Source: Syntrophomonas palmitatica JCM 14374 (lineage in GTDB: Bacteria; Bacillota; Syntrophomonadia; Syntrophomonadales; Syntrophomonadaceae). Taken from it: DNA of 64,000 nt. The translations under genes were made by a program, and so were the position numbers. Shown here one piece after another: positions 40,592 to 51,109 of this stretch. Where the stretch lies: assembly GCF_001311885.1 (NCBI RefSeq), contig NZ_BBCE01000001.1:62001-126000 (forward strand). The letters run 5' to 3'. The notes under the pieces were generated by a model that worked only from the letters and a program-made list of their open reading frames with translations, was not told the DNA's origin and made no database searches. Every line of letters starts with the position of its first letter. Within the stretch, counting starts at the first letter, position 1.

Positions 40592-40824
40592 ACCAACACC
40601 TCCCAGGCAAATTTATTCTACTATATGTCCCTGCACCACGCAACAAAGCAAGAATAATTAAAGATTGGGAATCAGGAATTTCGAATTCGCTGATTTATTT
40701 TAAAAATATTTTTATCAAAAATGGCTGTAAACCACATTGAATTCAAGAAAAATAAGGGCTTTCTATAGATACGTGGAATCCGGTTATAACGTTGTCTTAC
40801 CCTACAGTCGATAAATCTTGACAA

Positions 40825-40845
40825 GGTTAATCTGCGGCTGTTTTA
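40825..40845 (+). repeat. Dispersed repeat copy between lonA and lonB
   Basis: GGTTAATCTGCGGCTGTTTT copy, directly before the lonB stop codon at 40848. Confidence 0.45.
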
Positions 40846-40847
40846 AA

Positions 40848-42475
40848 TCAATCCACAAAGGATTGCTCCAGTACTTCCATTATATTTTTAACGGGTATTA
40901 TTTGCATGCCTGCAAAGGTGTCAAATATCTTCAACCAGTTGTCACTGGGAATCAAAACCCGCTTGATACCGACCCGCCTGGCTGCTTCAACCTTGCTCAT
41001 AACCCCGCCCACCGGTTTAACCAGACCGTGAACCGATAACTCGCCGGTCATTGCCAAGAAGTTGTCAACTTTGCGGCCATTTATTGAAGAATAAATGGCG
41101 GTAGCCATGCTTATGCCGGCTGAAGGCCCGTCGATAGGAGTTCCTCCGGGAAAATTCAAATGAATATCATACTGGTTTATATTTAACCCGCAATGTGATT
41201 TTAAGACCGTAAGTACATTTTCCACTGCTCCTTTAGCCATGCTCTTACGGGTAATGCGGTGTTCAGTGCCGCCCATCTGTTCCTCTTCAACCACTCCGGT
41301 AACAGTCCACTGTCCCTTTCCCTCATCAGCCCAGACCGAATTAGCCTCAACTTCGATCAAGGTACCGACATTGGCGCCATGAACCGCCAGGCCGTTCACT
41401 ATGCCGACCGCAGGTTCACCAGAAGGCCTGATATCCGGACGCGGTGAAAAACGCCCGTTGTTTAACACTTTTTCTACAATTTTGAGACTAATAACATTTG
41501 ACTTTTCAACCTGAGCGATACCTGCGGCCAGCTGGACTATATTGACCGCTTCCCGGCCGTTGCTGGCATAACGAGTTATTTCTTCCAGGGCTTCATTTTC
41601 AATCGCAAACCCGACTTCTTAACCGCGTTAACTGTTATTTGATGCAGTTCATCTTTTTCCAAGGGTAAAAAGAACACTTCCAGACACCTGGACCGTAGAG
41701 CAGGCGGAAGTTCCTGCGGCATCCTGGTAGTTGCTCCCACCAGCCTGAAATCAGCCGGCAGGCCATTGCGGAAAATGTCGTGAATATGCTCTGGTATGTT
41801 GCTGTCATTAGGATTATAATAGGCGCTTTCCAGCATCACTTTGCGGTCTTCCAATACCTTTAAGAGCTTATTCATCTGTAAGGGATGAAGCTCACCAATC
41901 TCATCGACAAAAAGCATACCCCCATGAGCTTTGGTACAGGCACCGGGTTTGGGCTGTGGAATACCCGCCACCCCCATGGCGCCAGCGCCCTGATAAATAG
42001 GATCATGCACGGAACCGATAAGAGGATCGGCTATATTACGTTCATCAAAACGGCTGATGGTGGCATCGATTTCTACAAAAGAGGCATTTTTGCCAAAAGG
42101 TGAAAGGGGTGATGTCTTGGCCTCCTCCAATACCAGCCTGGCCGCGGCGGTTTTGCCTACTCCAGGCGGTCCATAAATTATTACATGCTGGGGATTTGAA
42201 CCACATAGAGCTGAACGCAGTATTTCAATTCCTTCCGACTGCCCGATTACATCATTTAAACTGGAAGGACGAGTGAGGCTTGATAGTGGTTCAGTCAAAC
42301 GAACATTACGCATTTCCTTTAATTTTACCGTTTCTTTTTGTGATTCTCTTAATACTACCGTTTTACGGCTTTGCTGGTTCTTCAGCAAACTCCAAAAGTA
42401 TACTCCGATAACTACCGCAAAGAAAAACTGAACAAGATATAATATGCTGCCGTATTTAATAAAAAACTCGTTCAT
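40848..42475 (-). CDS. lonB: Membrane-anchored protease LonB (one indel)
   Basis: Lon-type protease of endospore formers, tied to the forespore in Bacillus. An N-terminal membrane anchor (ILYLVQFFFAVVIGVYFWSLL, ~residues 9-28) replaces the LonA N-domain; AAA+ follows with VIIYGPPGVGKTAAARLVLE and GGMLFVDEIGELHPLQMNKL, then the protease with Ser in IDGPSAGISMATA. One indel near 41605 separates KKSGL from ENEALEEITRYASNGREAV. About 542 residues after repair. ATG 42475 fits the Bacillus LonB start; the longer open frame upstream runs through the clpX terminator and is not used. Confidence 0.94.
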
Positions 42476-42551
42476 AATATTTATTACCCTTCCTAAGAAC
42501 TTTTTTCTTATTATTCCCGCAGCAACAGTTTGGATTATAAAATCAAGCAGT

Positions 42552-42580
42552 AAAAAAAGGCAGCTTATGCTGCCTTTTTC
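42552..42580 (-). terminator. Terminator between clpX and lonB
   Basis: AAAAGGCAGC-loop-GCTGCCTTTTT hairpin with A/T runs on both sides; on the minus strand it ends in seven T. It ends the tig-clpP-clpX unit. Confidence 0.8.
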
Positions 42581-42600
42581 CTGTAATACAATTTTAGTAA

Positions 42601-42632
42601 GAAAATAGCCACAGATTAACACAGATTAATCC
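42601..42632 (-). repeat. Dispersed repeat, best-conserved copy
   Basis: AGCCACAGATTAACACAGAT followed by TAATCC: two perfect tandem units of the family, between clpX and its terminator. Confidence 0.65.
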
Positions 42633-42694
42633 CTTGTATGGCTTTTTTGCTTACGGTTGTTACCTGCGGCCATATTTGATTACGCTAACAAAAG

Positions 42695-43945
42695 CTAATT
42701 GACTTTGCGCCGCGCATCCACAGTCACCAGCAAAGGTTTTTCCTTTTTCTCAATTACGTCTCTGGTGATGACTACCTTGGTTACATCATAACGGGAAGGA
42801 ACATCATACATTACTTCCAGCATAATATCCTCGATAATGGCCCGCAAACCCCGTGCGCCGGTGCTGCGGCGCAGAGCCTCCTCGGCAATGGCATGCAGAG
42901 CGTCGTCTTTGAACTCCAGATCAACCCCATCCAGTTCAAACAGTTTTTTATACTGTTTCACCAGGGCGTTCTTAGGTTCCGTAAGTATTTGCACCAGAGC
43001 GGTATTGTCCAAGGCTTCCAGGGTTACAATTAAGGGTACCCGGCCGACAAATTCAGGAATCAAGCCATACCGCAAGAGATCCTGCGGCAATATCATATTT
43101 AAGATTTCGCCGATGGGTTTCTCCTTTTTGCTTTGAATATCGGCGCCAAAACCCATTACCTTCTGGCCCACCCGATTTTGAATAATCTTATCAATACCCT
43201 CAAAGGCTCCACCGCAGATAAACAGAATATTGGTAGTGTCTATCTGTATAAATTCCTGATGCGGGTGTTTTCTTCCCCCCTGGGGAGGAACACTGGCTAC
43301 GGTGCCTTCCAGTATCTTCAGCAACGCTTGCTGGACACCTTCGCCTGAAACATCACGGGTTATACTGGGATTGTCTGTTTTGCGGGCTATCTTGTCAACC
43401 TCATCAATATAGACAATGCCTTTTTCCGCTTTTTCGATGTCATAGTCCGCAGCTTGAATCAGTTTGAGCAGAATGTTCTCTACATCCTCACCGACATAAC
43501 CGGCCTCAGTAAGAGAGGTGGCATCGGCGATGGCAAAAGGTACATTGAGTATACGCGCCAGGGTCTGGGCCAGCAGGGTTTTACCGCTGCCGGTAGGACC
43601 AAGCATAATAATATTGCTCTTTTGCAGTTCGACATCATCAAGTTTCATGCCCAGGTTAATGCGTTTATAATGGTTATATACAGCTACGGCCAATGCTTTT
43701 TTAGCTTTATCCTGGCCGATGACATAGTCATCAAGAATTTCTCTGATTTCTATAGGCTTTGGAATATCGCCCATTTCAAAACCGAGATCATCTGCCAGTT
43801 CTTCCTCAATGATTTCGTTACAGAGTTCGATACATTCGTCACAGATGTAAACACCGGGTCCAGCCACCAGTTTCTTAACCTGTTCCTGGGTCTTACCGCA
43901 GAATGAACACTTCAATTGTCCTTTTTCATCTCCATATCTGTGCAT
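42695..43945 (-). CDS. clpX: ClpX ATPase subunit of ClpXP
   Basis: AAA+ unfoldase that feeds ClpP. 416 residues, intact. N-terminal zinc-binding domain [14 protein letters not shown]...CDECIELC (residues ~11-42), Walker [16 protein letters not shown] (~115), Walker [11 protein letters not shown] (~180), pore loop GYVGEDVE, ClpP-contact IGF-like loop KVMGFGAD, sensor 2 [18 protein letters not shown] five bases before ATG. Co-directional with clpP just upstream. Confidence 0.98.
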   Translation of the reverse strand: MHRYGDEKGQLKCSFCGKTQEQVKKLVAGPGVYICDECIELCNEIIEEELADDLGFEMGDIPKPIEIREILDDYVIGQDKAKKALAVAVYNHYKRINLGMKLDDVELQKSNIIMLGPTGSGKTLLAQTLARILNVPFAIADATSLTEAGYVGEDVENILLKLIQAADYDIEKAEKGIVYIDEVDKIARKTDNPSITRDVSGEGVQQALLKILEGTVASVPPQGGRKHPHQEFIQIDTTNILFICGGAFEGIDKIIQNRVGQKVMGFGADIQSKKEKPIGEILNMILPQDLLRYGLIPEFVGRVPLIVTLEALDNTALVQILTEPKNALVKQYKKLFELDGVDLEFKDDALHAIAEEALRRSTGARGLRAIIEDIMLEVMYDVPSRYDVTKVVITRDVIEKKEKPLLVTVDARRKVN

Positions 43946-43969
43946 ATCGTCACCTCTTTCTAAGAAACC

Positions 43970-44581
43970 TTATTTCTTAGCGGCCTTTTTGGTCTGGGTG
44001 ATCACTTCATCGATAATCCCATATTCCTTGGCTTCTGTGGCTGACATAAAATAATCTCTTTCAGTATCGGCTTTAATTTTATCCAGTTTCTGACCGGTTC
44101 TTTCAGCCAGAATGCGGTTCAGACTGTCTTTCATGGCCACTATGCGCCTGGCGTGGATTTCAATATCGGTTGCCTGGCCCTGAGTCCCCCCCATAGGTTG
44201 GTGAATCATTATTTCAGCGTTAGGTAATGCGAATCTCTTGCCTTTTTGACCAGCAGCAAGGAGAAATGCTCCCATACTGGCTGCCAGGCCGACGCAAATG
44301 GTTGAAACATCAGGCTTGATATACTGCATAGTGTCGTAAATCGCCATCCCGGCACTGATTGAGCCTCCCGGGCTGTTAATGTACAGCGAAATATCCTTAT
44401 CCGGATCTTCAGCTTCCAGGAAAAGCAATTGCGCGATAATAAGATTAGCTACATTATCATCAATGGCACTGCCCAGAAAGACAATCCTGTCTTTCAATAA
44501 GCGGGAATAGATGTCATAGGATCTCTCACCCCGGTTAGTCTGTTCAACCACCATTGGTACCAAATAAGATATAATGATCAC
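43970..44581 (-). CDS. clpP: ClpP serine protease subunit
   Basis: Proteolytic chamber for ClpX and other Clp ATPases. About 200 residues with catalytic Ser in [12 protein letters not shown] (~residue 100), His in MIHQPMGG (~125) and Asp in [12 protein letters not shown] (~175). The start is ambiguous: GTG 44581 with AGGA upstream, or ATG 44551 ([15 protein letters not shown]). Lies between tig and clpX, an order common in clostridia. Confidence 0.97.
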   Translation of the reverse strand: MIIISYLVPMVVEQTNRGERSYDIYSRLLKDRIVFLGSAIDDNVANLIIAQLLFLEAEDPDKDISLYINSPGGSISAGMAIYDTMQYIKPDVSTICVGLAASMGAFLLAAGQKGKRFALPNAEIMIHQPMGGTQGQATDIEIHARRIVAMKDSLNRILAERTGQKLDKIKADTERDYFMSATEAKEYGIIDEVITQTKKAAKK

Positions 44582-44640
44582 CTTCTTCCTAAATTATTTG
44601 TTTATAGCTTTATACTATTCTAATTATTTTAGACTCTCCA

Positions 44641-45980
44641 CTATAATGCTTGGTTTTCAGAAGACAGACCGCCTAAATTAGATTCTTGTTCCTTAATAAC
44701 CGCGTTTTCAATAAGATAGTCTACAGCTTTATCAGTTTTAATAGTGATTTCAATGCCTTCTTTCATTTGCATCAAGCTGTTTCTTACCTGCTCTAATTCC
44801 AGGCCCATATCTGCTGCGGCTTCAGCTATCCTGTTATCTATTTCTTCATCACTGACAGTAAAACCTTTTTCTTCAATAAGTTTTTCTAACAAGAAATTGG
44901 TTTTGGCCATGCGTAAGGCTTCAGGCCACATTTCCTGGTTAAAATCCTCAACCGTACTCTGAGTGTACTGAAAATACTGTTCAAGACTAAGCCCCTGGCT
45001 GAAAGTCTCTGCCCCATCTGTTCCAACATGCGTTCCAGCTGGGCACGCACCACACTATCAGGAACACTTATGTCACAACGCTCCAATGCCCTGCTCACTG
45101 CTTCCTGTTTGAGCATTTCCTTTCTTCGGGCCTCACTCATCTTCTCCAGGCCGCTTCTAATATCCTGACGCAATTCCTCGATAGTATCAAAGGAACTTAC
45201 TTCCTGGGCGAATTCATCATCTAAAGGCCTGAGTTTGCGGGAGGTAATCTTGTTTAAATCAACTTTAAAAACCGCATCCTTGCCAGCCAGGTCCTCAGCA
45301 TGATAGCCTTCTGGGAAGGTCACGTTTATATCTCTGCTTTCACCGACTTTCATGCCTAAAAGCTGCTCTTCAAAACCGGGAATAAAGGTCCCCGAACCCA
45401 ATTCCAGCTCATAATTGTGACCTTTGCCGCCTGGAAATGCTGTATCATCCACAAAACCTTCAAAATCAATTTCCACAACATCACCGTTTACGGCGGGTTC
45501 TTCAGTTTTCTCCACTAATTCGGCATAACGATTCTGCATATCCTGCAAACGCTTTTCAACATCTTGATCTGTGATACTGAAGTTAGGGGCTGTTATCTCC
45601 AGGCCGGTGAGATCAGGAAGTTCAAATTCTGGCTTGACCGCAACCCGGGCATTAAATTTAAATTCTTTTCCGGCTTCTATGTCTTCGAGTTCGCTGAAGT
45701 CAAAATCCGGCTGGGCAATGGGCTCAATATCTAACTCCTCAATAGCATAAGCATAAGCATCAGGAATAATGAATTCCAAAGCATCCTGATACAAAATCTC
45801 TTTACCATAATGGGCTTCCAGCAGTTCCCGGGGTACTCTGCCCTTGCGAAAACCAGGTATGGTTACCTGCTTTACCACCTTACGGTAAGCTTTTTCCAGA
45901 CCTTCTTCAAAATGCTCGGCGTCTACGGTAATCTCTATGTAGGCCTCGCTGTTCTCTATTTTTTCTAACCTAGCCTCCAC
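44641..45980 (-). CDS. tig: Trigger factor (one indel)
   Basis: Ribosome-bound chaperone and prolyl isomerase. Ribosome-binding signature GFRKGRVPRELLEAHYGKEI (~residues 44-63), PPIase domain in the middle (NGDVVEIDFEGFVDDTAFPGG; GSGTFIPGFEEQL) and a helical C-terminal chaperone domain. One base missing near 44990 (SARGL then SLEQYFQYTQSTVEDFN) splits off the last ~110 residues; repaired length ~446. Start GTG 45980, AGGAGG seven bases upstream. Heads the tig-clpP-clpX unit. Confidence 0.96.
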
Positions 45981-46081
45981 TTATGTGCCTCCTAACTATT
46001 ATTACTATTATTACCGCATAATGGGCTGCCCGGGTAAGGCATCCTCTAAAGAATTTACCCTAAAACAGCAATAAATACAAC

Positions 46082-46101
46082 ACCCCGGCATATGCCAGGG
46101 T
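46082..46101 (-). terminator. Possible terminator after tRNA-Gly(GCC)
   Basis: ACCCTGGCA pairs with TGCCGGGGT almost without loop, followed by GTTGTATTTATT. Weak T tract, so it could equally be a processing hairpin. Confidence 0.4.
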
Positions 46102-46112
46102 ATGAATTCATT

Positions 46113-46187
46113 TGGAGCGGAAGACGAGATTCGAACTCGCGACCCTCGCCTTGGCAAGGCGATGCTCTACCACTGAGCCACTTCCGC
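46113..46187 (-). tRNA. tRNA-Gly (anticodon GCC)
   Basis: Minus-strand cloverleaf GCGGAAG / CTTCCGC acceptor, D arm GGCTCAGTGGTAGAGC, anticodon stem-loop CGCCTTGCCAAGGCG with GCC at 46153-46155, T arm with TTCGAAT and encoded CCA. 75 bases. Confidence 0.97.
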
Positions 46188-46207
46188 ACATGTTTTTCAT
46201 ACCTAAA

Positions 46208-46236
46208 AGAATAAGGGTTACAAACCTATAAGTCAA
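46208..46236 (-). promoter_or_regulatory. Promoter of tRNA-Gly(GCC)
   Basis: TTGACT (46231-46236), 17 bases, TATTCT (46208-46213), about 20 bases before the tRNA 5' end. Confidence 0.6.
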
Positions 46237-46255
46237 GCCTCAAACGGTTTTAAGG

Positions 46256-46759
46256 CTATTTTTTCTGGGACTGCAGTTTTTTAAAGGTTTCTAAATTAAT
46301 GTCACTATTATATTTTATTTTATAGTCGTGGCGGAATGTGTTGAGAGCGTTTATAAATTCTTGCTGATTAGAAGTGGCTTTTTTCAGGTACCCGAGTTTT
46401 ATTAACCCCTCGGTCAGAATACGTATTTCTGTTTCACTGGGAAAGTAAATCGTCAGCGGCTGGCAGCCCGTTCCCGAGGAACTAGAACTAACAATACCGG
46501 GCGAGTTCACAGCCGTCGGTTTTATGGCCGTTCTGTTTGACGTTTTAGTTATGCTCTTTTGGCCGTATTTCCAATGTTTTAATTCCGTCAGTCTCTCGTC
46601 TTCTTGAGTAACAGTGGATTTTATTTTACCTTTGGTCATTTCTTGAATAACCTGGGTATCGGTAGGTATTTCTTTAATAGTTTTAGCAGCAGAACTGCCC
46701 GTACATACGGTTAGGAATATCAAAACCATGACAAAACAGGCCCGCGGTTTATTCCGCAT
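46256..46759 (-). CDS. Secreted protein with PG-binding-like C-terminus
   Basis: 167 residues. N-terminal signal peptide (ACFVMVLIFLTVCTGSSAA). The middle is Ser/Thr-rich and probably unstructured. The C-terminal ~60 residues (IRILTEGLIKLGYL, EFINALNTFRHDYKI) resemble a peptidoglycan-binding three-helix repeat, weakly. Near the TPR protein and L,D-transpeptidase, so a wall-associated role is inferred. Confidence 0.7.
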   Translation of the reverse strand: MRNKPRACFVMVLIFLTVCTGSSAAKTIKEIPTDTQVIQEMTKGKIKSTVTQEDERLTELKHWKYGQKSITKTSNRTAIKPTAVNSPGIVSSSSSGTGCQPLTIYFPSETEIRILTEGLIKLGYLKKATSNQQEFINALNTFRHDYKIKYNSDINLETFKKLQSQKK

Positions 46760-46881
46760 TTTCCATTTCCCCCTGCTATGAAACTCTAATTATATAATAG
46801 CAAAAATATCGAGTTTCACCCAGGCCGTACGTTATTTTTTAAGCATGACCGCATAATAGGCAGGTGTAGTGAGATAGCCGC

Positions 46882-48033
46882 TCAGCGGATCAGCTTGGCT
46901 AATGCCTCGAAGGCCGCTGCCGATGTCTTTACGTCTCCGTCTTTATAGGCGCTGCATCCCAAATAAAAGAGACTGTCGTCATAATAGTTGCTGGAAGGGA
47001 ACTCCGCTAAATATCTTGTAAAATACTCCCGGGCTTTAGCATAGTTCTCCTGCAGGAAATAGGTTCGAGCTAAAAAATATAAAGCCTCCCGGTTAAGATA
47101 ACTTCCCGTCTGCATTTTAACTACGATTCCCAGCTTATCTACAGCCTGTTCCCAATCATGTTCATCATAAGCTTTATAACCGCTGTAATATAATAGTTCT
47201 TCTTTTTCATTCAGCAATGTTTGGTTGAATTGCTCAAGTGATGTTGTCTTTGCCGGTTCCGCCAGCGCATGGGTTTTATCCGGCGTTGTCGGAGTCTGGA
47301 TTTTCAGCGCCGGTACCAGGCTGACATTGTGCCTATTTTCCCGCGCTATTTTTATTCCTGTCGTTCCCGCCAAATTTCTATCCGGCAGTAGAGACATGTG
47401 TGCATTACTGCCCAACCAAATTAATACGGCCATTCCTATAGCTGCCGTAAGTCCCCATACCCACCGAAGTCCTCCGTTTTTTTCATTTTTCGTGTTAACA
47501 GGTGAATCGGGGATTTCATCAATCTGATAAAGCTCCAGGTATCTAATTAGTAATGGATTGCTGCGATCCAATTTCAAGCCATGCTGCCAGGTCCTGCAGG
47601 CCGCATCCAGATCCGCCCCGGCCAGATGGCAAAAACCCAGGAGCTGATATACAGAAACAATACCATCATTTTCCCTTATCAGATCCTGCAATAATTCCAG
47701 GCCGCGGTTATAATTACGGCTTTCCACTTCTGCAGCCGCTTCCTGGTATCTTTTCAACCAGAAGTTAAAAGCGGGTTGATTTATCCTTTCCAAATTCTCA
47801 AGCGCTTCATGATTCTCAGGATCGATAGCCAGGCTCTTGTTCCAACAAGCCCGCGCACGTTCGAATTCACCCAGTATGTAATAACAACGTCCCAGCAGAT
47901 TGGTTATATACTGGTTTTCAGTTATATGTTCTGCAGTCAGAAGCAATGTCTCCAGAGCAGAACTGATATCATTACGTAAAATCTTTTCTTTAATGGGCGT
48001 CAGTAATTTTTCCATACTATCATCAACCGTCAT
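46882..48033 (-). CDS. TPR protein with central membrane anchor
   Basis: About 383 residues. An N-terminal cytoplasmic TPR block (LGRCYYILGEFERARACWNK, YQLLGFCHLAGADLDAACRT), one membrane span (WVWGLTAAIGMAVLIWLG, ~residue 190), a Thr/Pro-rich linker, and a C-terminal extracytoplasmic TPR block (YFLARTYFLQENYAKAREYF, FYLGCSAYKDGDVKTSAAAF), similar in style to YbgF/CpoB. ATG 48033 has GGGTGGG six bases upstream; a nearby ATG at 48039 is possible. Divergent from the L,D-transpeptidase gene. Likely an envelope scaffold; no enzyme motif. Confidence 0.78.
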   Translation of the reverse strand: MTVDDSMEKLLTPIKEKILRNDISSALETLLLTAEHITENQYITNLLGRCYYILGEFERARACWNKSLAIDPENHEALENLERINQPAFNFWLKRYQEAAAEVESRNYNRGLELLQDLIRENDGIVSVYQLLGFCHLAGADLDAACRTWQHGLKLDRSNPLLIRYLELYQIDEIPDSPVNTKNEKNGGLRWVWGLTAAIGMAVLIWLGSNAHMSLLPDRNLAGTTGIKIARENRHNVSLVPALKIQTPTTPDKTHALAEPAKTTSLEQFNQTLLNEKEELLYYSGYKAYDEHDWEQAVDKLGIVVKMQTGSYLNREALYFLARTYFLQENYAKAREYFTRYLAEFPSSNYYDDSLFYLGCSAYKDGDVKTSAAAFEALAKLIR

Positions 48034-48200
48034 CTTCATCCCACCCCGCACATATATAACCATATATTTCCACATAAGTATGCTAATTCCTCCTGGGAGT
48101 AAAATTTTATTTTGACAGTCCAGAATGGAGACAAAACAAACACCAATCTCATAAATATGAAATAGAGCCATGAAAATTATATGTGGAGGATGTAATAAAA

Positions 48201-49051
48201 ATGGTGTATAGCAGCCGGTATTTGTATCGAGTCAGCCCTAATCTGCAGGGTCCTGACGTTTTGAATTTACAAACCGCTTTAAAAAATTCGGGATACTATA
48301 AAGGTCCGCTTGATGGTATATTTGGCAAGACCAGTGAAGCAGCGGTAAAGGATTTTCAATCATCACAGTCAATTAAAGCAGATGGAGTAGTGGGCCCGGA
48401 AACTTGGAACCGCCTTAGTCTCGTAACAGGATTCGGGGATACTGATGTGGAAATTAACAAATCAGCGGAAACCACCAGTATAACTGTAAATGTTGATAAG
48501 AGAAAACTGTATTTTTCTTCACCTACATTAAACAAAACCTACCCGGTAGCGTTGGGAAACCTTCTACCCCGACTCCCATAGGCAACTGGACTATTGTACA
48601 GAAAACCATGAATCCCGGTGGACCTTTCGGCGCCCGCTGGATGAGGCTGTCGGTCCCCTGGGGCGGGTACGGCATCCACGGCACCAATAACCCGAAATCA
48701 ATCGGTAAAGCTGTAAGCCATGGATGTATTCGTATGTATAATAAGGATGTAATAGAAATATACGACCTGACCCCTATCGGCACCCCTGTCCATACTATCG
48801 GCAAGAATCCCGGTCAAAGATTGCTGAGCAGCGGAATGCGCGGCGAAGATGTGGAAAGCCTGCAATGGCAGTTAAAAGCATCGGGCTATCTGCACGGAAA
48901 GATTGACGGTTATTTCGGCCGGCTTACCAAACATGCCCTGATTGATTTCCAGCGTTCAGCAGGCCTCGTGCCTGACGGAACCGCCGGACCGCAAACCATG
49001 CAGGCCCTGCAAAAGGCCCTGGAGATAAAAATGGGAATTGAAGAACCATAA
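48201..49051 (+). CDS. L,D-transpeptidase with two PG-binding domains (one indel)
   Basis: YkuD-type enzyme that makes 3-3 cross-links or attaches to the wall. Layout: PG_binding_1 ([34 protein letters not shown], residues ~20-70), YkuD domain with [11 protein letters not shown] and the Cys in [12 protein letters not shown], and a second PG_binding_1 ([35 protein letters not shown]). One base missing near 48555 breaks it before [14 protein letters not shown]; repaired length ~283. No signal peptide is visible, so it may be forespore-directed or exported by another route. GGAGG 11 bases before ATG 48201. Confidence 0.88.
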
Positions 49052-49069
49052 TTTATAGTACACAGGAAA

Positions 49070-49099
49070 TTGACATTCTTTCAGACCGGGTGTTATCAT
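49070..49099 (+). promoter_or_regulatory. Promoter of tRNA-Pro
   Basis: TTGACA (49070-49075), 18 bases, TATCAT (49094-49099), ten bases before the tRNA. Confidence 0.65.
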
Positions 49100-49108
49100 A
49101 AAAAAGCT

Positions 49109-49185
49109 CGGGGCGTGGCGCAGCTTGGTAGCGCGTCTGATTTGGGATCAGAAGGCCGCAGGTTCAAATCCTGTCGCCCCGACCA
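49109..49185 (+). tRNA. tRNA-Pro (anticodon TGG)
   Basis: CGGGGCG / CGCCCCG acceptor, TCTGA-TTTGGGA-TCAGA anticodon arm with TGG at 49143-49145, TTCAAAT T-loop, encoded CCA. 77 bases. Confidence 0.97.
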
Positions 49186-49380
49186 GTAAGAATTTATCCC
49201 GCCCATTCGCGGCGTTTTTTATTGATGAAACCCGCTTGACCTCTTGTCTTATTTCACATACTTTTAATCCAGAGTCTTCATTAATCTTTCACTTCAAAGC
49301 CAAAATAACAAACAGGAAAGAGGGGTGAAGCCTGGGCGGTTAAACGAGAAATATCATTTGTTTTAGCGCCAGGCAATAAG

Positions 49381-51045
49381 ATGAGCAATAAAGTTTTAAT
49401 AGTCGGAGGAGTGGCAGCGGGTATGAGCTGCGCAGCCCGTTTGCGCAGGCTGGATGAAAAAGCGGAGATAATAGTTATTGAACGAGGTGAATATATTTCG
49501 TTTGCCAACTGCGGACTGCCCTATTACGTAGGCGGGGTAATTAAAAACCGCGGCAGCCTGCTTTTGCAGTCTCCGCAAGCCATGAAGGCCCGTTTTAATA
49601 TCGAAGTCAGAACCTTGAGTGAAGCAGTCGAAATATTCCCCTCACTTAAAGAAATAGAAATTCGCGACTTAACCAGCGGCAGAATCTATCGTGAAGACTA
49701 CGATTACCTCTTGCTTTCTCCCGGGGCCGCCCCGGTGGACTTTAACATGGCCGGTTCGGGCCGGGATAATGTTTTCAGATTACGCAACATTCCCGATACT
49801 GATCAGATTCGAAGCTATATCTTGGAACACCAACCGCAAAAATCCGTGGTCATCGGCGGCGGGTTCATCGGTATTGAAATGGCGGAAATGCTCTATACTG
49901 CCGGTCTAAAAGTTACTTTGGTGGAGGCGTCTAATCAGATTTTAAATATGCTGGACCCTGAAATGGCCGCTTTTGTGCAAAAGTACCTGCGCCAACTGGG
50001 TGTCGACCTGAAGCTGGGACGCAAAGTCCTGGAACTGGAAGGGGAACCTTTTATAAAAAACATTAAGCTGGATGATGGGCAAGAATTACCGACTGAATTA
50101 GTGGTCATAGGTCTGGGGGTAAAACCTGAAACCTGGCTGGCTGACAAATGCGGGCTGAAAATAGGCGATAGGGGCGGGATACTTGTAGATGAGTACCTGC
50201 GTACTTCTGATCCCTATATATTTGCGGCCGGAGATGCTATCGAAGTGCGCGATGTAAACACTTCGCAAAACCGGCATTTTCCTATGGCTGGTCCGGCAAA
50301 TCGTCAGGGATGGCTGGCAGCCAGCAGCATTGCCGGTGAACCACGGCCTTACCGCGGCATTCAGGGAACTTCAATTATAAAAGTAATGGATTTGAATGCG
50401 GCTGCAACCGGCATTAATGAAAAACAGCTCAAGGCTAACGTTCAATCATACCTCTGCTGTCATCTGCATCCGGCTTCCCATGCCAGCTACTACCCCGGCG
50501 CTAATCTGCTGCATATGAAATTAATTTTCGCTCCTGAAGACGGCAGGATTCTCGGTGCGCAGATCGTAGGTTCCGAAGGTGTGGATAAACGCATTGATGT
50601 TATAGCCACAGCCATATACGCGGGTTTGAATGTACACCAGCTGCAAGAACTGGAACTGGCTTATGCCCCACCTTTTTCTTCCGCCAAGGATCCGGTAAAC
50701 ATGGCCGCATATGTAGCGGGCAACATATTGGATGGCAAAGTAAGTATTATATATTGGCCTGATGTAGAAGAGAAATTAAAATCAGGGGCTATGCTGATTG
50801 ATGTGCGCACCCCTGCGGAAACTTCTTCCGGGATGGTACCCGGAGCCATTAATATTCCGGTCGATGAACTGCGCCAACGATTGGACGAAATTCCTCGCGG
50901 CAAAGAATTAATGGTTTACTGCCGGGTGGGCCAGAGAAGCTATATTGCCAGCCGTATTCTTCGTGAAAACGGTTATGACGTCAGAAACATCAGCGGCGGG
51001 TATCTGCTCTACGAGGCCTGGAGCAGTGAGAAAAAATCTAACTAG
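49381..51045 (+). CDS. CoA-disulfide reductase with rhodanese domain
   Basis: FAD/NAD(P)H flavoprotein of the CoADR-rhodanese type, which reduces CoA disulfides, persulfides or polysulfide. 554 residues. FAD motif VGGVAAGMSCAARLRRL at the start, single active-site Cys in SFANCGLPYY (~residue 43), NAD motif VVIGGGFIGIEMAEML (~158), FAD-binding YIFAAGDAIEV (~278), then a C-terminal rhodanese domain with MLIDVRTPAET (~475) and catalytic Cys in MVYCRVGQRSYIA (~520). No break. The ribosome site is weak (AGG). Convergent with a CoA-transferase gene. Confidence 0.95.
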   Translation: MSNKVLIVGGVAAGMSCAARLRRLDEKAEIIVIERGEYISFANCGLPYYVGGVIKNRGSLLLQSPQAMKARFNIEVRTLSEAVEIFPSLKEIEIRDLTSGRIYREDYDYLLLSPGAAPVDFNMAGSGRDNVFRLRNIPDTDQIRSYILEHQPQKSVVIGGGFIGIEMAEMLYTAGLKVTLVEASNQILNMLDPEMAAFVQKYLRQLGVDLKLGRKVLELEGEPFIKNIKLDDGQELPTELVVIGLGVKPETWLADKCGLKIGDRGGILVDEYLRTSDPYIFAAGDAIEVRDVNTSQNRHFPMAGPANRQGWLAASSIAGEPRPYRGIQGTSIIKVMDLNAAATGINEKQLKANVQSYLCCHLHPASHASYYPGANLLHMKLIFAPEDGRILGAQIVGSEGVDKRIDVIATAIYAGLNVHQLQELELAYAPPFSSAKDPVNMAAYVAGNILDGKVSIIYWPDVEEKLKSGAMLIDVRTPAETSSGMVPGAINIPVDELRQRLDEIPRGKELMVYCRVGQRSYIASRILRENGYDVRNISGGYLLYEAWSSEKKSN

Positions 51046-51064
51046 CAGATAAAGAAGGCCTATT

Positions 51065-51090
51065 TATCACAGATTTACACAGATTAAAAT
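51065..51090 (-). repeat. Dispersed repeat between two convergent genes
   Basis: ATCACAGATTTACACAGAT copy followed by TAAAAT, in the short gap between the CoADR and CoA-transferase genes. Confidence 0.6.
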
Positions 51091-51109
51091 TAAATTATTA
51101 TGTCCATTG

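Noticed and set aside
42476-42622. N-terminal extension of LonB
   Set aside because: The open frame runs through the clpX terminator and a repeat copy; the Bacillus-like LonB start is at 42475.
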